64,000 nucleotides of DNA from Natronorubrum tibetense GA33. Lineage in GTDB: Archaea > Halobacteriota > Halobacteria > Halobacteriales > Natrialbaceae. The first letter of the stretch is position 1. Every line of letters begins with the position of its first letter. The notes below the pieces were generated by a model. It was not told the DNA's origin. It ran no database searches and worked only from the letters and a program-made list of their open reading frames with translations. The DNA is taken from positions 3,510,265 to 3,574,264 of the forward strand of contig NZ_KB913017.1 of assembly GCF_000383975.1 (NCBI RefSeq), read 5' to 3'. Below, piece by piece: positions 43,672 to 51,810 of the stretch. The translations under genes were made by a program, and so were the position numbers.

Positions 43672-43854
43672 CGGGAGCGGCGGATCGGCCCTGCTGGACG
43701 GTGACGGGAGCGGCGGATCGGCTCTACTGGACGCACGTCCCTCACGGTGGCGTTCGAACCAGTCGGCGGCTACCTCGGCACTCGCCTCGAACTGGCACTG
43801 CATGCGTTCGAACGGCCGCTCGAGGATCCTGAACGGATTATTGTCGGTCGTCAT
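43630..43854 (-). pseudogene. Possible Hsp20 N-terminal remnant
   Basis: A 74-codon frame begins with NPFRILERPFERMQCQFE, which resembles the N-terminal arm of haloarchaeal Hsp20 proteins (N-P-F-x-x-(I/L)E-x-x-F-x-R-M-x-x-Q-F). No alpha-crystallin domain follows. Instead the frame runs into an 11-residue repeat (SRADPPLPS) created by a 33-bp tandem duplication, then overlaps the end of the nitroreductase-like gene. The family call is tentative. If correct, it is a truncated small heat-shock gene. Confidence 0.35.
43670..43733 (+). repeat. 33-bp tandem duplication
   Basis: GACGGGAGCGGCGGATCGGC and its continuation (43703-43733) repeat the segment at 43670-43700 with a few mismatches. The first copy overlaps the stop of the nitroreductase-like gene. 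Confidence 0.75.
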
Positions 43855-43869
43855 GAGTATCTATGGAGG

Positions 43870-43910
43870 GGCACTGATGGGACGTAGCAAGCTTTCATCC
43901 CATCAGTGCC
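43870..43910. repeat. 13-bp perfect inverted repeat
   Basis: GGCACTGATGGGA (43870-43882) and TCCCATCAGTGCC (43898-43910) are separated by 15 bases. The right arm covers the last codons of the membrane-protein fragment. It could form a terminator-like stem for either strand. Confidence 0.6.
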
Positions 43911-44050
43911 GACCCGAGGAAGATGACGACCAGTGAGAAGATCGTCCCCATCGGCTGCGGGTGTACGAAAACGGGCGCGTGGATAAGCGCGAAAGCCGCG
44001 CCGGCGAGGAAAATCGCACTACTCCGGCCGTACGCTCCGTAGGTCCGTTT
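43895..44050 (-). pseudogene. Fragment of a membrane protein, no start codon
   Basis: In the same frame as the upstream small membrane-protein gene, directly after its TAA, an open stretch of about 50 codons reads YGRSSAIFLAGAAFALIHAP and FVHPQPMGTIFSLVVIFLG, then stops at 43895. It looks like two membrane helices joined by a short His/Pro loop. No ATG, GTG or TTG is available near its beginning. It is therefore either a C-terminal piece separated by a nonsense mutation, or translated only by readthrough. Confidence 0.45.
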
Positions 44051-44263
44051 TTACACGATGTTCCGGAAAACGAAATCCACGACGGGGGCGTTGAACAGGA
44101 GGAGCAGCGGGATCAACGCGAGCAGCAGCGCTGTGTCGTCCCCGACGAGAAGGATTACTTCGTTCGAGACGACGCTCGCTCCGACGAACGCACCGATCGT
44201 GACGGCGATCACCCCAATAACTGCCCGTACCTGACGCTCATCGCGAGTGCTGGTCTCGTTCAT
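44051..44263 (-). CDS. Small membrane protein, two helices
   Basis: The 70-residue protein has a short charged N-terminus (MNETSTRDERQ) and two hydrophobic helices (about 12-33 and 45-66). It starts eight bases after the stop of a Usp gene, so both are probably one transcript. No family was recognised. Its stop codon is followed in frame by another hydrophobic stretch, so it may be the front half of a once longer protein. Confidence 0.6.
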   Translation of the reverse strand: MNETSTRDERQVRAVIGVIAVTIGAFVGASVVSNEVILLVGDDTALLLALIPLLLLFNAPVVDFVFRNIV

Positions 44264-44271
44264 GTGTGGCG

Positions 44272-44682
44272 TTACTCCTCAGGTGGGACCGTCACCACGG
44301 GAATCGGCGACGTTTCGATGGTGCGCTGGGTGACGCTCCCCACCAAATACCTGTGGAGTCCGCTCCGGCCGTGGGTTCCCATGACGATCAGGTCGACGTC
44401 GTGTTCCTCTGCGCAATCGACGATCTCGCGGGCGACGGGACCGTTCCGTCTCGCTTCCTCGTACTCGAGACCCTCCCGATTGGCGATCTCGCGCGCTTTC
44501 GCGAGCGCGTCCGTCACGCGCTCGTCCCACTCTTCTTGTGCCTTGGATCCCCTGGTCATCTCCGGAATTACCGACAGCGCGTGAATCGTTGCGTCGGACG
44601 ATTTCGCGATTTCTGTGGCCTGTTCGATCGCGCGGACGCTCGGACCGCTGTTGTCGGTCGGGGTCAGTATGCGCTGTATCAT
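44272..44682 (-). CDS. UspA-domain universal stress protein
   Basis: The ATG of MIQRILTPTDNSGPSVRAI gives 136 residues. The ATP-binding motif GTHGRSGLHRYLVGSVTQRT is complete. The adenine-side Asp in LTPTDNS is kept. It precedes the small membrane-protein gene by 8 bp. Confidence 0.93.
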   Translation of the reverse strand: MIQRILTPTDNSGPSVRAIEQATEIAKSSDATIHALSVIPEMTRGSKAQEEWDERVTDALAKAREIANREGLEYEEARRNGPVAREIVDCAEEHDVDLIVMGTHGRSGLHRYLVGSVTQRTIETSPIPVVTVPPEE

Positions 44683-44790
44683 GGCTCCTCTATCCGATCT
44701 GTGCACGATTCACATAATAAATCACGAGGGTAGAAGCGGCCGTTCTCGCGGGAACGGGCTGCAACGAGATGGCGTCCTGCGGTCGCTTCA

Positions 44791-44877
44791 CTGATACGGT
44801 CGGCTGTACCGATGTACCGGCGTAACCGCCGACGCTTCGCCGTTTCGGCGGGAATGACTGACAGCAGACCGTATCAG
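44791..44877. repeat. Repeat family B, copy B2
   Basis: The termini CTGATACGGTCGGCTGT (44791-44807) and ACAGCAGACCGTATCAG (44861-44877) are inverted repeats with one mismatch. The middle pairs GGCG and ACCGCC blocks around a GACGCTTCGCCG loop. Read from the right, its TGA is the stop codon of the small gene at 44874-45116. Confidence 0.85.
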
Positions 44878-45116
44878 TCGCCACGATTGATCCTCTCGCC
44901 GAACGTTTCCTCGTCCCAGACGTGGTCCGACGGCCCCTTATTGCGCCAGTCCGGATACGCGTCCGCGATTAGGTCGATCACCGTCCGGCCGAGGTTCTCG
45001 AGTTCCCGCCGACGGAGGTCCGCCTGGGTGCGGATCTCCCTGCCCGCTTCGAACTCGCTCGAGAACCCACAGTTCGACAGTTCCGCCGGATCGGAAACCG
45101 GGACATCTCGGGCCAT
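44874..45116 (-). CDS. Small hypothetical protein ending in repeat B2
   Basis: The ATG of MARDVPVSDPAELSNCG gives 80 residues. The middle is a Glu/Arg-rich helix (TQADLRRRELENLGR) and the end is ADAYPDWRNKGPSDHVWDEE-type acidic sequence. No family was recognised. Its stop codon is the terminal TGA of repeat B2, so the present C-terminus may have been set by the repeat. It is divergent from the Usp gene at 45283. Confidence 0.5.
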   Translation of the reverse strand: MARDVPVSDPAELSNCGFSSEFEAGREIRTQADLRRRELENLGRTVIDLIADAYPDWRNKGPSDHVWDEETFGERINRGD

Positions 45117-45282
45117 CACTCGCCTCTCCCGACGGTCTCGAGCGGTGGCCTCCGTTCTGCCACGCCGTCGCTGTAGCCAAAATCGGTCACAGCACGTAAA
45201 TCGGGGCCGTTCCATCGCTGAGGGGAATATTGGTGGCCCCGGACGTGGGCCCTTTAACTCCGTGGACGCCGAACGGAGACCT

Positions 45283-45732
45283 ATGCGGTTCCTTGTGGCC
45301 GTCGACGGCTCCGAAGAGTCAGAGAATGCACTCGCCTACGCCGCCGACATCGCAGACGCGATGGACAGCTCGATCACGGTCGTCCATGCCGTCGATCCAA
45401 CCGTCCACGACGAGGGCGGGAGCGAACCGACCGTGTCGCTGTGGGACGCCGACCAGCGACTGGTCCTCGAGAGCATCGAAGACGCCGAACAGCGAGGGCT
45501 GGACCTGCTCGGGGACGTTTCGGCGTTCGCCGACGAACTCGGACGCGATGTCGAGATCGAACTGCTCTATGGCGACCCGGTCGTGGAGATCGCCGATTTC
45601 GCAGCGGACGAGGGGTTCGACACGATCTACGTCGGCCATCGCGGCCGATCGGAGCGTGCGGGGCTGATGCTCGGCAGCGTCGCAAAATCACTCGTCGAAC
45701 GGGCGACCGTTCCGGTGACCGTCGTGCGCTGA
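45283..45732 (+). CDS. UspA-domain universal stress protein
   Basis: The ATG of MRFLVAVDGSEESENAL gives 149 residues; the longer frame upstream is spurious and crosses repeat B2. The ATP motif GHRGRSERAGLMLGSVAKSL lacks the second canonical Gly but keeps the terminal GS. Its 3' end converges with the CBS-domain gene at a 41-bp gap. Confidence 0.93.
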   Translation: MRFLVAVDGSEESENALAYAADIADAMDSSITVVHAVDPTVHDEGGSEPTVSLWDADQRLVLESIEDAEQRGLDLLGDVSAFADELGRDVEIELLYGDPVVEIADFAADEGFDTIYVGHRGRSERAGLMLGSVAKSLVERATVPVTVVR

Positions 45733-45773
45733 CCTCACCTTGCTGGGCCCCTCTCAGAAGGTGACAGCGCCGA

Positions 45774-46991
45774 TCACTCCTCGAGCAGCCAGCCGAAGCG
45801 TTTCTCCCAGAACTCCTCGGTCGGGGGTTTCTTGCTCTGCCCGTCTGTCTTTTTGTCCCGGATCTGCCGTTCGAGCACGTCGCTCGCTTCGTTGATCGCG
45901 TGACTCGCCCCGTATCCTTCTCCAGAGGCGATGTACAGCCCACGGTCGGTGTGCAGCCGGATTCGGGCGAGCAACAGCGGCGTTCCGCGTCGCTTCTCGT
46001 CGTGCTCGTGGAGGTGAATCTTCGCGTCCAGCACGTTCATCCCGTGGTCTCTATCGTCGAACTTCTCGACTTTCGAGACGATTTCGTCGTAGGTCACGTC
46101 GTTGATCAGGTTGGTGCCGTAGACCTGTACGCCGCGGTTCCCGCCGGCTTCCCACGTCAGCGCGTCGAGGACGTCCGTCTTCGTGACGATACCGTGTGGC
46201 GAGCCGTTTTCAGTCACGACCAGCGACGAGCCGTCGACCTCGAACATCTCTTCGACGGCCGTCTCGAGCGTCTCCGACGGCCGAATGGTGCGGACCGGCG
46301 ACGCCATGGCGTCGCGAACCGGAAGATCCAGCATCCGCGCGGACTCACCCTCTCTGGCACCGAACCCACCGCGGCGCGCACGGGCCGTACTGGAGGAGAT
46401 TTCGCCGCCGAACGGATCCGTCCCGCCCGCGTCGCCACCCTGGCTCTGGACCTCCGCACGAACCGTCAGATCGGTCACGTCGTAGAGGCTGAGGATACCG
46501 ACCGCCGTATCGCTCTCGATGACCGGCAGGTGCGTGATGCGGTGTTCTCGGAATCTGTTGAGCGCGTCGCCGAGTGACGACTCCGGATCCAGCGACACGA
46601 GATCCTCGGTGTACGCTTCGGCGACCGTCGCCGCGTCGAGATACGGCGTCACTTTCTCGACAATCGCGTCGGCGGTGACGACCCCGGTCAGTTCCCGGCT
46701 CTCGAAGACGGGGAGCAGTTGCGAGTCGCTGTCGATCATCAACTGCGCGACCTTTCGGATGTCCTCATCGGGCGCGAGTCGCGGGACGTGCCAGACCAGC
46801 GACCCGAGCTTTTCGTTCGGCTGGTGGTGGGACGTGGCGAGTTGTCGCCTGGTGACGACGCCCTCGTACTCGTCGCCGTGAACGACAACGCCCTCAACGT
46901 CCGAATCAGCGAACGTCCCGACCAGCTTCGAGACAGTGGTTTCCGGTGTGAATTCGACGTACTCCTCTGAGACGATCTCTTCGATGTTCAT
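45774..46991 (-). CDS. Four-CBS protein with ribosome-hibernation-like C-terminal domain
   Basis: The 405-residue protein has four CBS motifs at about residues 3-60, 65-120, 122-180 and 225-285. Each ends in V-(T/S)-x-x-x-(L/V), as in GVVTADAIVEK, GILSLYDVTDL and GIVTKTDVLDAL. Residues about 295-385 look like an S30AE/HPF fold: VYGTNLINDVTYDEI, LDAKIHLHEHD, ARIRLHTDRGLYIASGEGYG and AINEASDVLERQI. CBS pairs bind adenine nucleotides. The HPF-like part suggests docking on the ribosome or another RNA particle when energy is low. That is inference from fold resemblance. Confidence 0.85.
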   Translation of the reverse strand: MNIEEIVSEEYVEFTPETTVSKLVGTFADSDVEGVVVHGDEYEGVVTRRQLATSHHQPNEKLGSLVWHVPRLAPDEDIRKVAQLMIDSDSQLLPVFESRELTGVVTADAIVEKVTPYLDAATVAEAYTEDLVSLDPESSLGDALNRFREHRITHLPVIESDTAVGILSLYDVTDLTVRAEVQSQGGDAGGTDPFGGEISSSTARARRGGFGAREGESARMLDLPVRDAMASPVRTIRPSETLETAVEEMFEVDGSSLVVTENGSPHGIVTKTDVLDALTWEAGGNRGVQVYGTNLINDVTYDEIVSKVEKFDDRDHGMNVLDAKIHLHEHDEKRRGTPLLLARIRLHTDRGLYIASGEGYGASHAINEASDVLERQIRDKKTDGQSKKPPTEEFWEKRFGWLLEE

Positions 46992-47111
46992 GATTGGTGT
47001 GTTCGAGTTTGGTCGTTCGGACTGTGCTGCGTCGGGCGAGTGCCGTTATTGGATCGTTCGTCGCTCGGTCTCAAGTAGTCGGTGGTCATTCCCAACCTGT
47101 TCGAATTCGGC

Positions 47112-47750
47112 TCACGTCTCGAGATACGCCATCGCTTCCTCGTCCGACACCTGTCCGAAGTTCTCGTAGAACTGACCGACACCCCTGAAGCCGGCGGGTA
47201 TCTCGAGACAGACGACGTCGTCGACCGTCTCTTCCAGTTCGTCGATCGTGTCGGGCGGACCGACCGGCACCGCCAAGACGATCCGTCCGGCGTCGGAGTT
47301 TTTGACCCGCTCGAGGCAGGCTCTGGCGGTCGAGCCCGTCGCCACGCCGTCGTCGACGACCACGACGGTCTTGTCCGTCAGGTCGGGTTCCGACCGCCCG
47401 CCGCGGTATCGGTCGGCCTTCTGCCGTGCGTTCGCCGCTTCCGTCTCGCGTTGGTCCTGGAAATACTCCTCGTCGGTCCGCGTCCCGCTGATCGCGCGTT
47501 CGTTGCGCCAGACGCTACCGTCGCTTGCGACGGCACCGACGGCGTACTCGGGGTTTCCCGGGGCACCGATCTTCTTCGCCACGACGATATCGAGTGGTAC
47601 GTCGAGCGAGTCGGCGACCGCGCGCCCGAGCGGCAGTCCGCCCCGCGGGATCGCGAGTGCAATATCCGCGTCGATCCCTCGCTCGCGGAGTTCCGCTCCG
47701 AGCCGTTCCCCCGCGTCGGTTCTATCCGTGAATCGTCCTGTCTCGTTCAT
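47112..47750 (-). CDS. Phosphoribosyltransferase-domain protein
   Basis: The ATG of MNETGRFTDRTDAGERL gives 212 residues. VVVVDDGVATGSTARA near residue 124 is the PRPP-binding motif (two acidic residues then G-x-x-T-G-(S/T)-T). AIPRGGLPLGRAVAD and VAKKIGAPGNPEYAVGA are the other standard parts of the stress-associated PRTase family. In bacteria this family is often fused to a dienelactone-hydrolase domain and lies in hypoxia regulons with Usp proteins. Here the hydrolase is a separate, divergent gene 97 bp away. Confidence 0.92.
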   Translation of the reverse strand: MNETGRFTDRTDAGERLGAELRERGIDADIALAIPRGGLPLGRAVADSLDVPLDIVVAKKIGAPGNPEYAVGAVASDGSVWRNERAISGTRTDEEYFQDQRETEAANARQKADRYRGGRSEPDLTDKTVVVVDDGVATGSTARACLERVKNSDAGRIVLAVPVGPPDTIDELEETVDDVVCLEIPAGFRGVGQFYENFGQVSDEEAMAYLET

Positions 47751-47847
47751 CGTTTCGAAGCTGTGAACGACGTGTGGGCACATATAACGTGTTGGTGGGG
47801 TGCGGCGACCCCCATCGATAAAGAGGACTGCCGTCGTCGGAACGGAT

Positions 47848-48489
47848 ATGGCACAGCCAACGGACACCACCGTCTCCATCCCGGTCGACGACATCGAACT
47901 CGAGGGAATGCTCGACGTTCCGGCGGACACACAGGGAGTGGTCGTCTTCGCTCACGGAAGTGGATCCAGTCGAAAGAGTCCACGCAACAACTACGTCGCG
48001 GAGGTCATCCGCGACCGCGGACTCGGCACCCTGCTGTTCGACCTGCTCACCGAGGCGGAAGACAGGAACCGCGAGAACCGATTCGACATCCCGTTGCTCA
48101 CGGAGCGACTCGTCGCGGTCACCGAGTGGCTCTGGAATCGCAACGAAACGCGAGAATGCACCGTCGGTTACTTCGGCTCGAGTACGGGTGCCGCGTCCGC
48201 ACTCCGGGCGGCGGCACTCCTGCAGGACGACATCGACGCCGTCGTCTCGCGTGGCGGTCGCGTCGACATGGCGTCCGAACTGCTCGACGACGTCCGGGCG
48301 GCGACCCTGTTCATCGTCGGCGGGAACGACACGCAGGTGCTCGAACTCAACCACGAGGCCCGCGACCGGCTCACCTGCGAGAACGAGTTGCACGTCGTCG
48401 AGGGCGCGGGCCACCTCTTCGAACGCGAGGACGAACTCGAAGAAGTCGCAGATGTCGCCGCCGGCTGGTTCGCTGAGAGCCTGGCGTAG
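47848..48489 (+). CDS. Dienelactone-hydrolase-like alpha/beta hydrolase
   Basis: The ATG of MAQPTDTTVSIPVDDI gives 213 residues. FAHGSGSSRKSPRNN provides the oxyanion region, GYFGSSTGAASA the nucleophile Ser (G-x-S-S-x-G), VGGNDTQVLEL the Asp and GAGHLFERED the His. It corresponds in sequence style to the hydrolase half of PRTase-hydrolase fusion proteins. The substrate is unknown. It is divergent from the PRTase gene and is followed by a strong hairpin. Confidence 0.92.
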   Translation: MAQPTDTTVSIPVDDIELEGMLDVPADTQGVVVFAHGSGSSRKSPRNNYVAEVIRDRGLGTLLFDLLTEAEDRNRENRFDIPLLTERLVAVTEWLWNRNETRECTVGYFGSSTGAASALRAAALLQDDIDAVVSRGGRVDMASELLDDVRAATLFIVGGNDTQVLELNHEARDRLTCENELHVVEGAGHLFEREDELEEVADVAAGWFAESLA

Positions 48490-48498
48490 GGAACCGAC

Positions 48499-48576
48499 TC
48501 GTACTGTCGGACAGTCACAGATTTTCGACCGAACGGGGGTCGAAAATCGGTACCGACTTTCGCCCAGCAGTATCAG
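48499..48576. repeat. Hairpin related to repeat family B
   Basis: GATTTTCGACC (48520-48530) and GGTCGAAAATC (48538-48548) form a perfect 11-bp stem with a 7-base loop. The right edge ends in CAGCAGTATCAG, like family B, and the left edge in TCGTACTGTCGG is a weak mirror. It lies 9 bp after the hydrolase stop. Function as a terminator is plausible. Confidence 0.55.
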
Positions 48577-48697
48577 CCTTCACTCTCGTTCGCGGGTGCA
48601 GCCGGAGTGCCGTGACTGATCGTCGCTTGGACAGTACGAACGAGGCCCGTGGCGAATCGGGCCGGTGTTGGTTATATCCCGTACGGGAGTGTACTGA

Positions 48698-50470
48698 GTG
48701 AGCGACTCCAAGTCTATGTACGGAGAGACGTGGTCGCGAGGCGTCCGTACTCGTCTTCGCGATTGTCACCGACAGCTCTGGCGGATCCACCATCGGACGA
48801 AATCGATACTGAACGGCCCATCGATCAGGGCGTCGCTCGACGGGGTCGAAAGCTCACCTCGCACGTCCACGTCGCTCGGGCTCGTCACCGACGGTGGTGA
48901 GCGGAGAACGGACGCGGAGGGAACGGCCGAGCAGTCCGGCGTCGGTAGCCGATCTTCGTTCGACGTCGACGAGGAGTACACGATTCGGAACAAGATCGGG
49001 CTCGTCATCGGCCCACTGGCGTTCGTGTTCGTTCTCGCCGCGCCGACGCCAGCGGGATTGACGACCGCCGGTCAGGCAGTCGGTGCGACAGCAGCCTGGA
49101 TGGTGATCTGGTGGGTGAGCGAGGCCGTACCGATCCCGGTTACCGCACTGCTCCCGCTCGTGTTGTTTCCACTTACCGGTGCAACGGAGCAGAATACGGC
49201 CGCGGAGCCGTACGCGAACCGTCTGATCTTTCTCTTTCTCGGCGGCTTCATGATCGCCGTCGCGGTCGAGCGGTGGGAACTTCACCGACGGCTCTCCCTG
49301 TGGACGATCGCAACCGTCGGTACGCAACCGCGACGGATCATACTCGGATTCATGCTCATTACGGCGTTCCTGTCGATGTGGATCTCGAACAGCGCGACGG
49401 CGATGCTGATGATGCCGATCGGACTCGCCGTTATCGACCAGGTGGCGGAACTCGTCCGGCGGTCAGACCTGGATATCCCAACCGAGGACGGCGAGTTTCA
49501 GTTCGGAACGGTGCTGTTGCTTTCGATCGCGTATTCGGCGTCGATCGGCGGCGTCGGGACGCTGATCGGCTCCCCGCCGAATATCATCTTCGCCGGATTC
49601 GTCAGCGAGAGCTACGGTCAGGATATCTCGTTCGCCCAGTGGATGGCGTACGGCGTCCCGCTTGCCGCACTCGGCGTCGGCATCTGTTGGTTCTACCTGA
49701 CACGAATCGTCCTCGACCGTCAGTTCGAAACGCTTCCCGGCGAGACGGATGTTATCGAGGAGCGTCGACAGGAACTTGGATCGATGAGTCGACCGGAAAC
49801 ACTCGTTCTCGTCGTGTTCGGAATCGTTGCATCGGGTTGGCTCGCCCGTCCCGTCCTCCTCGAGCCCATCGTTCCGGCAATCGACGACGCGGCGATCGCG
49901 ATCGCCGGTGCGGTGGCGTTGTTCGTCGTCCCCGTCCGAGACGAGGACGGCGAGTGGACGTTCTTGCTCGACTGGACGACGGCCGTAACCGTTCCCTGGG
50001 GAGTGATTTTGCTGTTCGGTGGCGGGTTGTCACTCGCTGCCGGCGTCACCGAAAGCGGTCTCGCTGATTGGATCGGAACCGGACTCTTGGCTTTGGAGGG
50101 TATCGATTTGCTCTGGATCGTTGCTACCGTTGCACTTCTGGCCGTCTTTCTGACCGAAGTGACGTCTAACACGGCGATGACCGCGATGCTGATTCCCATC
50201 CTCGGCGCACTCGCCGCGGGGCTCTCGGTCCATCCGTACGTGTTGATGCTCACCGCGACGACCGTCGCGTCGTTCGCGTTCATGCTACCCGTGGCGACGC
50301 CGCCGAACGCCATCGTGTTCGGCGGTGGTCATCTCAAAATTCCCCAGATGGCGACGATTGGATTCGTCATGAACCTCGTCGGAGTCATGCTGGTCGTGGT
50401 ATTCGTGCTCGGATGGCTTCCGTTCAGTTGGGGGATCGACGTAACGACAGTCCCTCCCTGGTACGACTGA
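48698..50470 (+). CDS. SLC13/DASS-family sodium:anion symporter
   Basis: The GTG at 48698 gives 590 residues; an ATG seven codons later is possible. The first 95 residues are hydrophilic and not part of the family. About 12 membrane segments follow. Family landmarks are WWVSEAVPIPVTALLP near residue 138, WISNSATAMLMMPI (first S-N-T-like motif), GGVGTLIGSPPNIIF and the C-terminal SNTAMTAMLIPILGAL, followed by FMLPVATPPNAIVFGGG. Members import di- or tricarboxylates or sulfate with sodium. The substrate is undetermined. Its stop TGA is the first TGA of repeat B3. Confidence 0.92.
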   Translation: MSDSKSMYGETWSRGVRTRLRDCHRQLWRIHHRTKSILNGPSIRASLDGVESSPRTSTSLGLVTDGGERRTDAEGTAEQSGVGSRSSFDVDEEYTIRNKIGLVIGPLAFVFVLAAPTPAGLTTAGQAVGATAAWMVIWWVSEAVPIPVTALLPLVLFPLTGATEQNTAAEPYANRLIFLFLGGFMIAVAVERWELHRRLSLWTIATVGTQPRRIILGFMLITAFLSMWISNSATAMLMMPIGLAVIDQVAELVRRSDLDIPTEDGEFQFGTVLLLSIAYSASIGGVGTLIGSPPNIIFAGFVSESYGQDISFAQWMAYGVPLAALGVGICWFYLTRIVLDRQFETLPGETDVIEERRQELGSMSRPETLVLVVFGIVASGWLARPVLLEPIVPAIDDAAIAIAGAVALFVVPVRDEDGEWTFLLDWTTAVTVPWGVILLFGGGLSLAAGVTESGLADWIGTGLLALEGIDLLWIVATVALLAVFLTEVTSNTAMTAMLIPILGALAAGLSVHPYVLMLTATTVASFAFMLPVATPPNAIVFGGGHLKIPQMATIGFVMNLVGVMLVVVFVLGWLPFSWGIDVTTVPPWYD

Positions 50471-50553
50471 TACCGATTACTGTACCGATTTCCCGGCGCA
50501 ACCGCCGACTGGATCGCGGTTGCGCCGAACATGACTTACAGTAAACCGTATGA
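50467..50553. repeat. Repeat family B, copy B3
   Basis: CTGATACCGATTACTGT (50467-50483) mirrors ACAGTAAACCGTATGA at 50538-50553. The inner stem GGCGCAACCGC / GCGGTTGCGCC is perfect over 11 bp. Its first TGA is the stop of the symporter gene. Confidence 0.85.
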
Positions 50554-50665
50554 CCCTCCGTGGGACCCGTTCCACCGGAGCGACGGCGAACTACTGCGCT
50601 TCGTTCTTCCGCAGTGGCAAGTACCACGTAGCTTGTTGTCGCTGGCCGACCACTGGGCTAGTGCG

Positions 50666-51184
50666 ATGAATTTCGACGAATTTACCGGCGAGATCCAGCA
50701 CCGACTCGAGCTACCGGACACCGGTCGAACGGTACGGACGATCCGCGCGACGCTTATGACCCTGGGCCAGCGGATTCCGGAGGGAGCGGCCGACGACCTC
50801 GCCGCCTCGCTTCCGATGGAGATCAAGTGGTACATGACCGGCGCTGTCGAGGAACACGGCCAGCGGTTCGATTGGCAGGAGTTCCTCGCACGCGTCACCG
50901 AAATCGAAGGTGACAAGACCGAACCGGCTGAGAGTGCCTACCACGCACGAATCATTATCGACCTCGTGGAGACACTCGTGCCGCCATCGGACTTCCAGCA
51001 GCTACGCGACCAGCTTCCCGAAAGCGAGGACGACGAGAACTGGCGCAAGCTGTTCGAGGTGGTCGACGCCGGCGGCTGGGGTGACGCCCAGGAGGCACAG
51101 ACCGGTGGCGGTCCACAGCCCGACCCCGAACTCCAGAGCGATGACGCCGCGGGCGGTGAGTCCGCCGACGAAACGCACGAGTAG
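50666..51184 (+). CDS. DUF2267 protein
   Basis: The start is set at the ATG of MNFDEFTGEIQHRL (172 residues), the usual N-terminus of DUF2267; the ATG at 50531 lies inside repeat B3 and is rejected. The domain has two similar helical repeats: VRTIRATLMTLGQRIPEGAADDLAASLP, whose key part is ATLMTLGQRIPEGAADDLA, and a second around YHARIIIDLVETLVPP. It ends in a Gly/Asp-rich tail. DUF2267 proteins have no assigned biochemical role and are often linked with Usp genes and stress in bacteria. Confidence 0.88.
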   Translation: MNFDEFTGEIQHRLELPDTGRTVRTIRATLMTLGQRIPEGAADDLAASLPMEIKWYMTGAVEEHGQRFDWQEFLARVTEIEGDKTEPAESAYHARIIIDLVETLVPPSDFQQLRDQLPESEDDENWRKLFEVVDAGGWGDAQEAQTGGGPQPDPELQSDDAAGGESADETHE

Positions 51185-51745
51185 CAATCCGGATCGACCG
51201 TCGGTCGGTTCGACGAGGGACCGACGCGCGACGGTGCCGGGCCACGCGAGAACGAAGACGACGGGTCCGGCGACGTCGACCAGCGCCATCGGAACTGCGG
51301 CCGTCCATCGCATTCGACCGCTCTCGAGTTCGATCAGGACGCTTTTCGCAGTGAGACTCGCGGTAATCCCCAGGACGACCGTTCCCGCAGCCTGCTGTGG
51401 GCCGACACCGCCGTCGCTGAAGACCGTCGCCGCACTCACTGCCACGGCGACCGACGAAACGAGTCCATCCGCGAACGCCGTCGCGTACAGTCTGAGGTCG
51501 CCGAACCACGCCTCCACGACGAGCGAAACGAGCAGGATGGACGCGTACGCCACCGAGAACTTCGCAGTCACCGTCAGCGAGAGCGGCGACTCGAGGTTGA
51601 ACCGCGCGGCGCGCTCGCTCCTGTGCCACGTGACGGCGGCAATCACGACGGTCAGCCCGACCATCACGGCGACCGGCTGCCAGAGCGTCCAGAGCAGTCC
51701 GACCGCGAGGACGCTGCTGGCACCATACTGTGTGTTGCACGCCAT
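51185..51745 (-). pseudogene. Truncated DUF4010/MgtC-type membrane protein
   Basis: The minus-strand frame keeps the C-terminal membrane domain of the MgtC/DUF4010 family: SPLSLTVTAKFSVAYASIL, VVEAWFGDLRLYATAFADGL-VSSVAVAVS and AGTVVLGITASLTAKSVLI. The N-terminal MgtC-like half is missing; the frame begins inside repeat B4 with MACNTQYG, which is repeat sequence. At the other end the frame runs on to 51002, antisense to the DUF2267 gene. It is a fragment bounded by the repeat and is unlikely to be functional. Confidence 0.6.
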
Positions 51746-51810
51746 TTTCGGTGGGACCGTGATCCCCGGCCTGCGGTCCTACCGATACATCGGTACAGCA
51801 AACCGTATCA
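51723..51810. repeat. Repeat family B, copy B4
   Basis: The right end (51803-51810 and inward) reads TGATACGGTTTGCTGTACCG on the minus strand and is near identical to the start of copy B6. The left arm (CATACTGTGTGTTGCACGCC) is more worn. The inner CGGTGGGACCG and CGGTCCTACCG blocks pair. Confidence 0.8.

Noticed and set aside
44812-45282. Extended start of the Usp gene at 45283
   Set aside because: The extension crosses repeat B2 and the antisense of a small gene; the Usp fold begins exactly at the ATG at 45283.
50531-50665. Earlier ATG for the DUF2267 gene
   Set aside because: The first codons are repeat B3 sequence and the DUF2267 domain starts at MNFDEF (50666).
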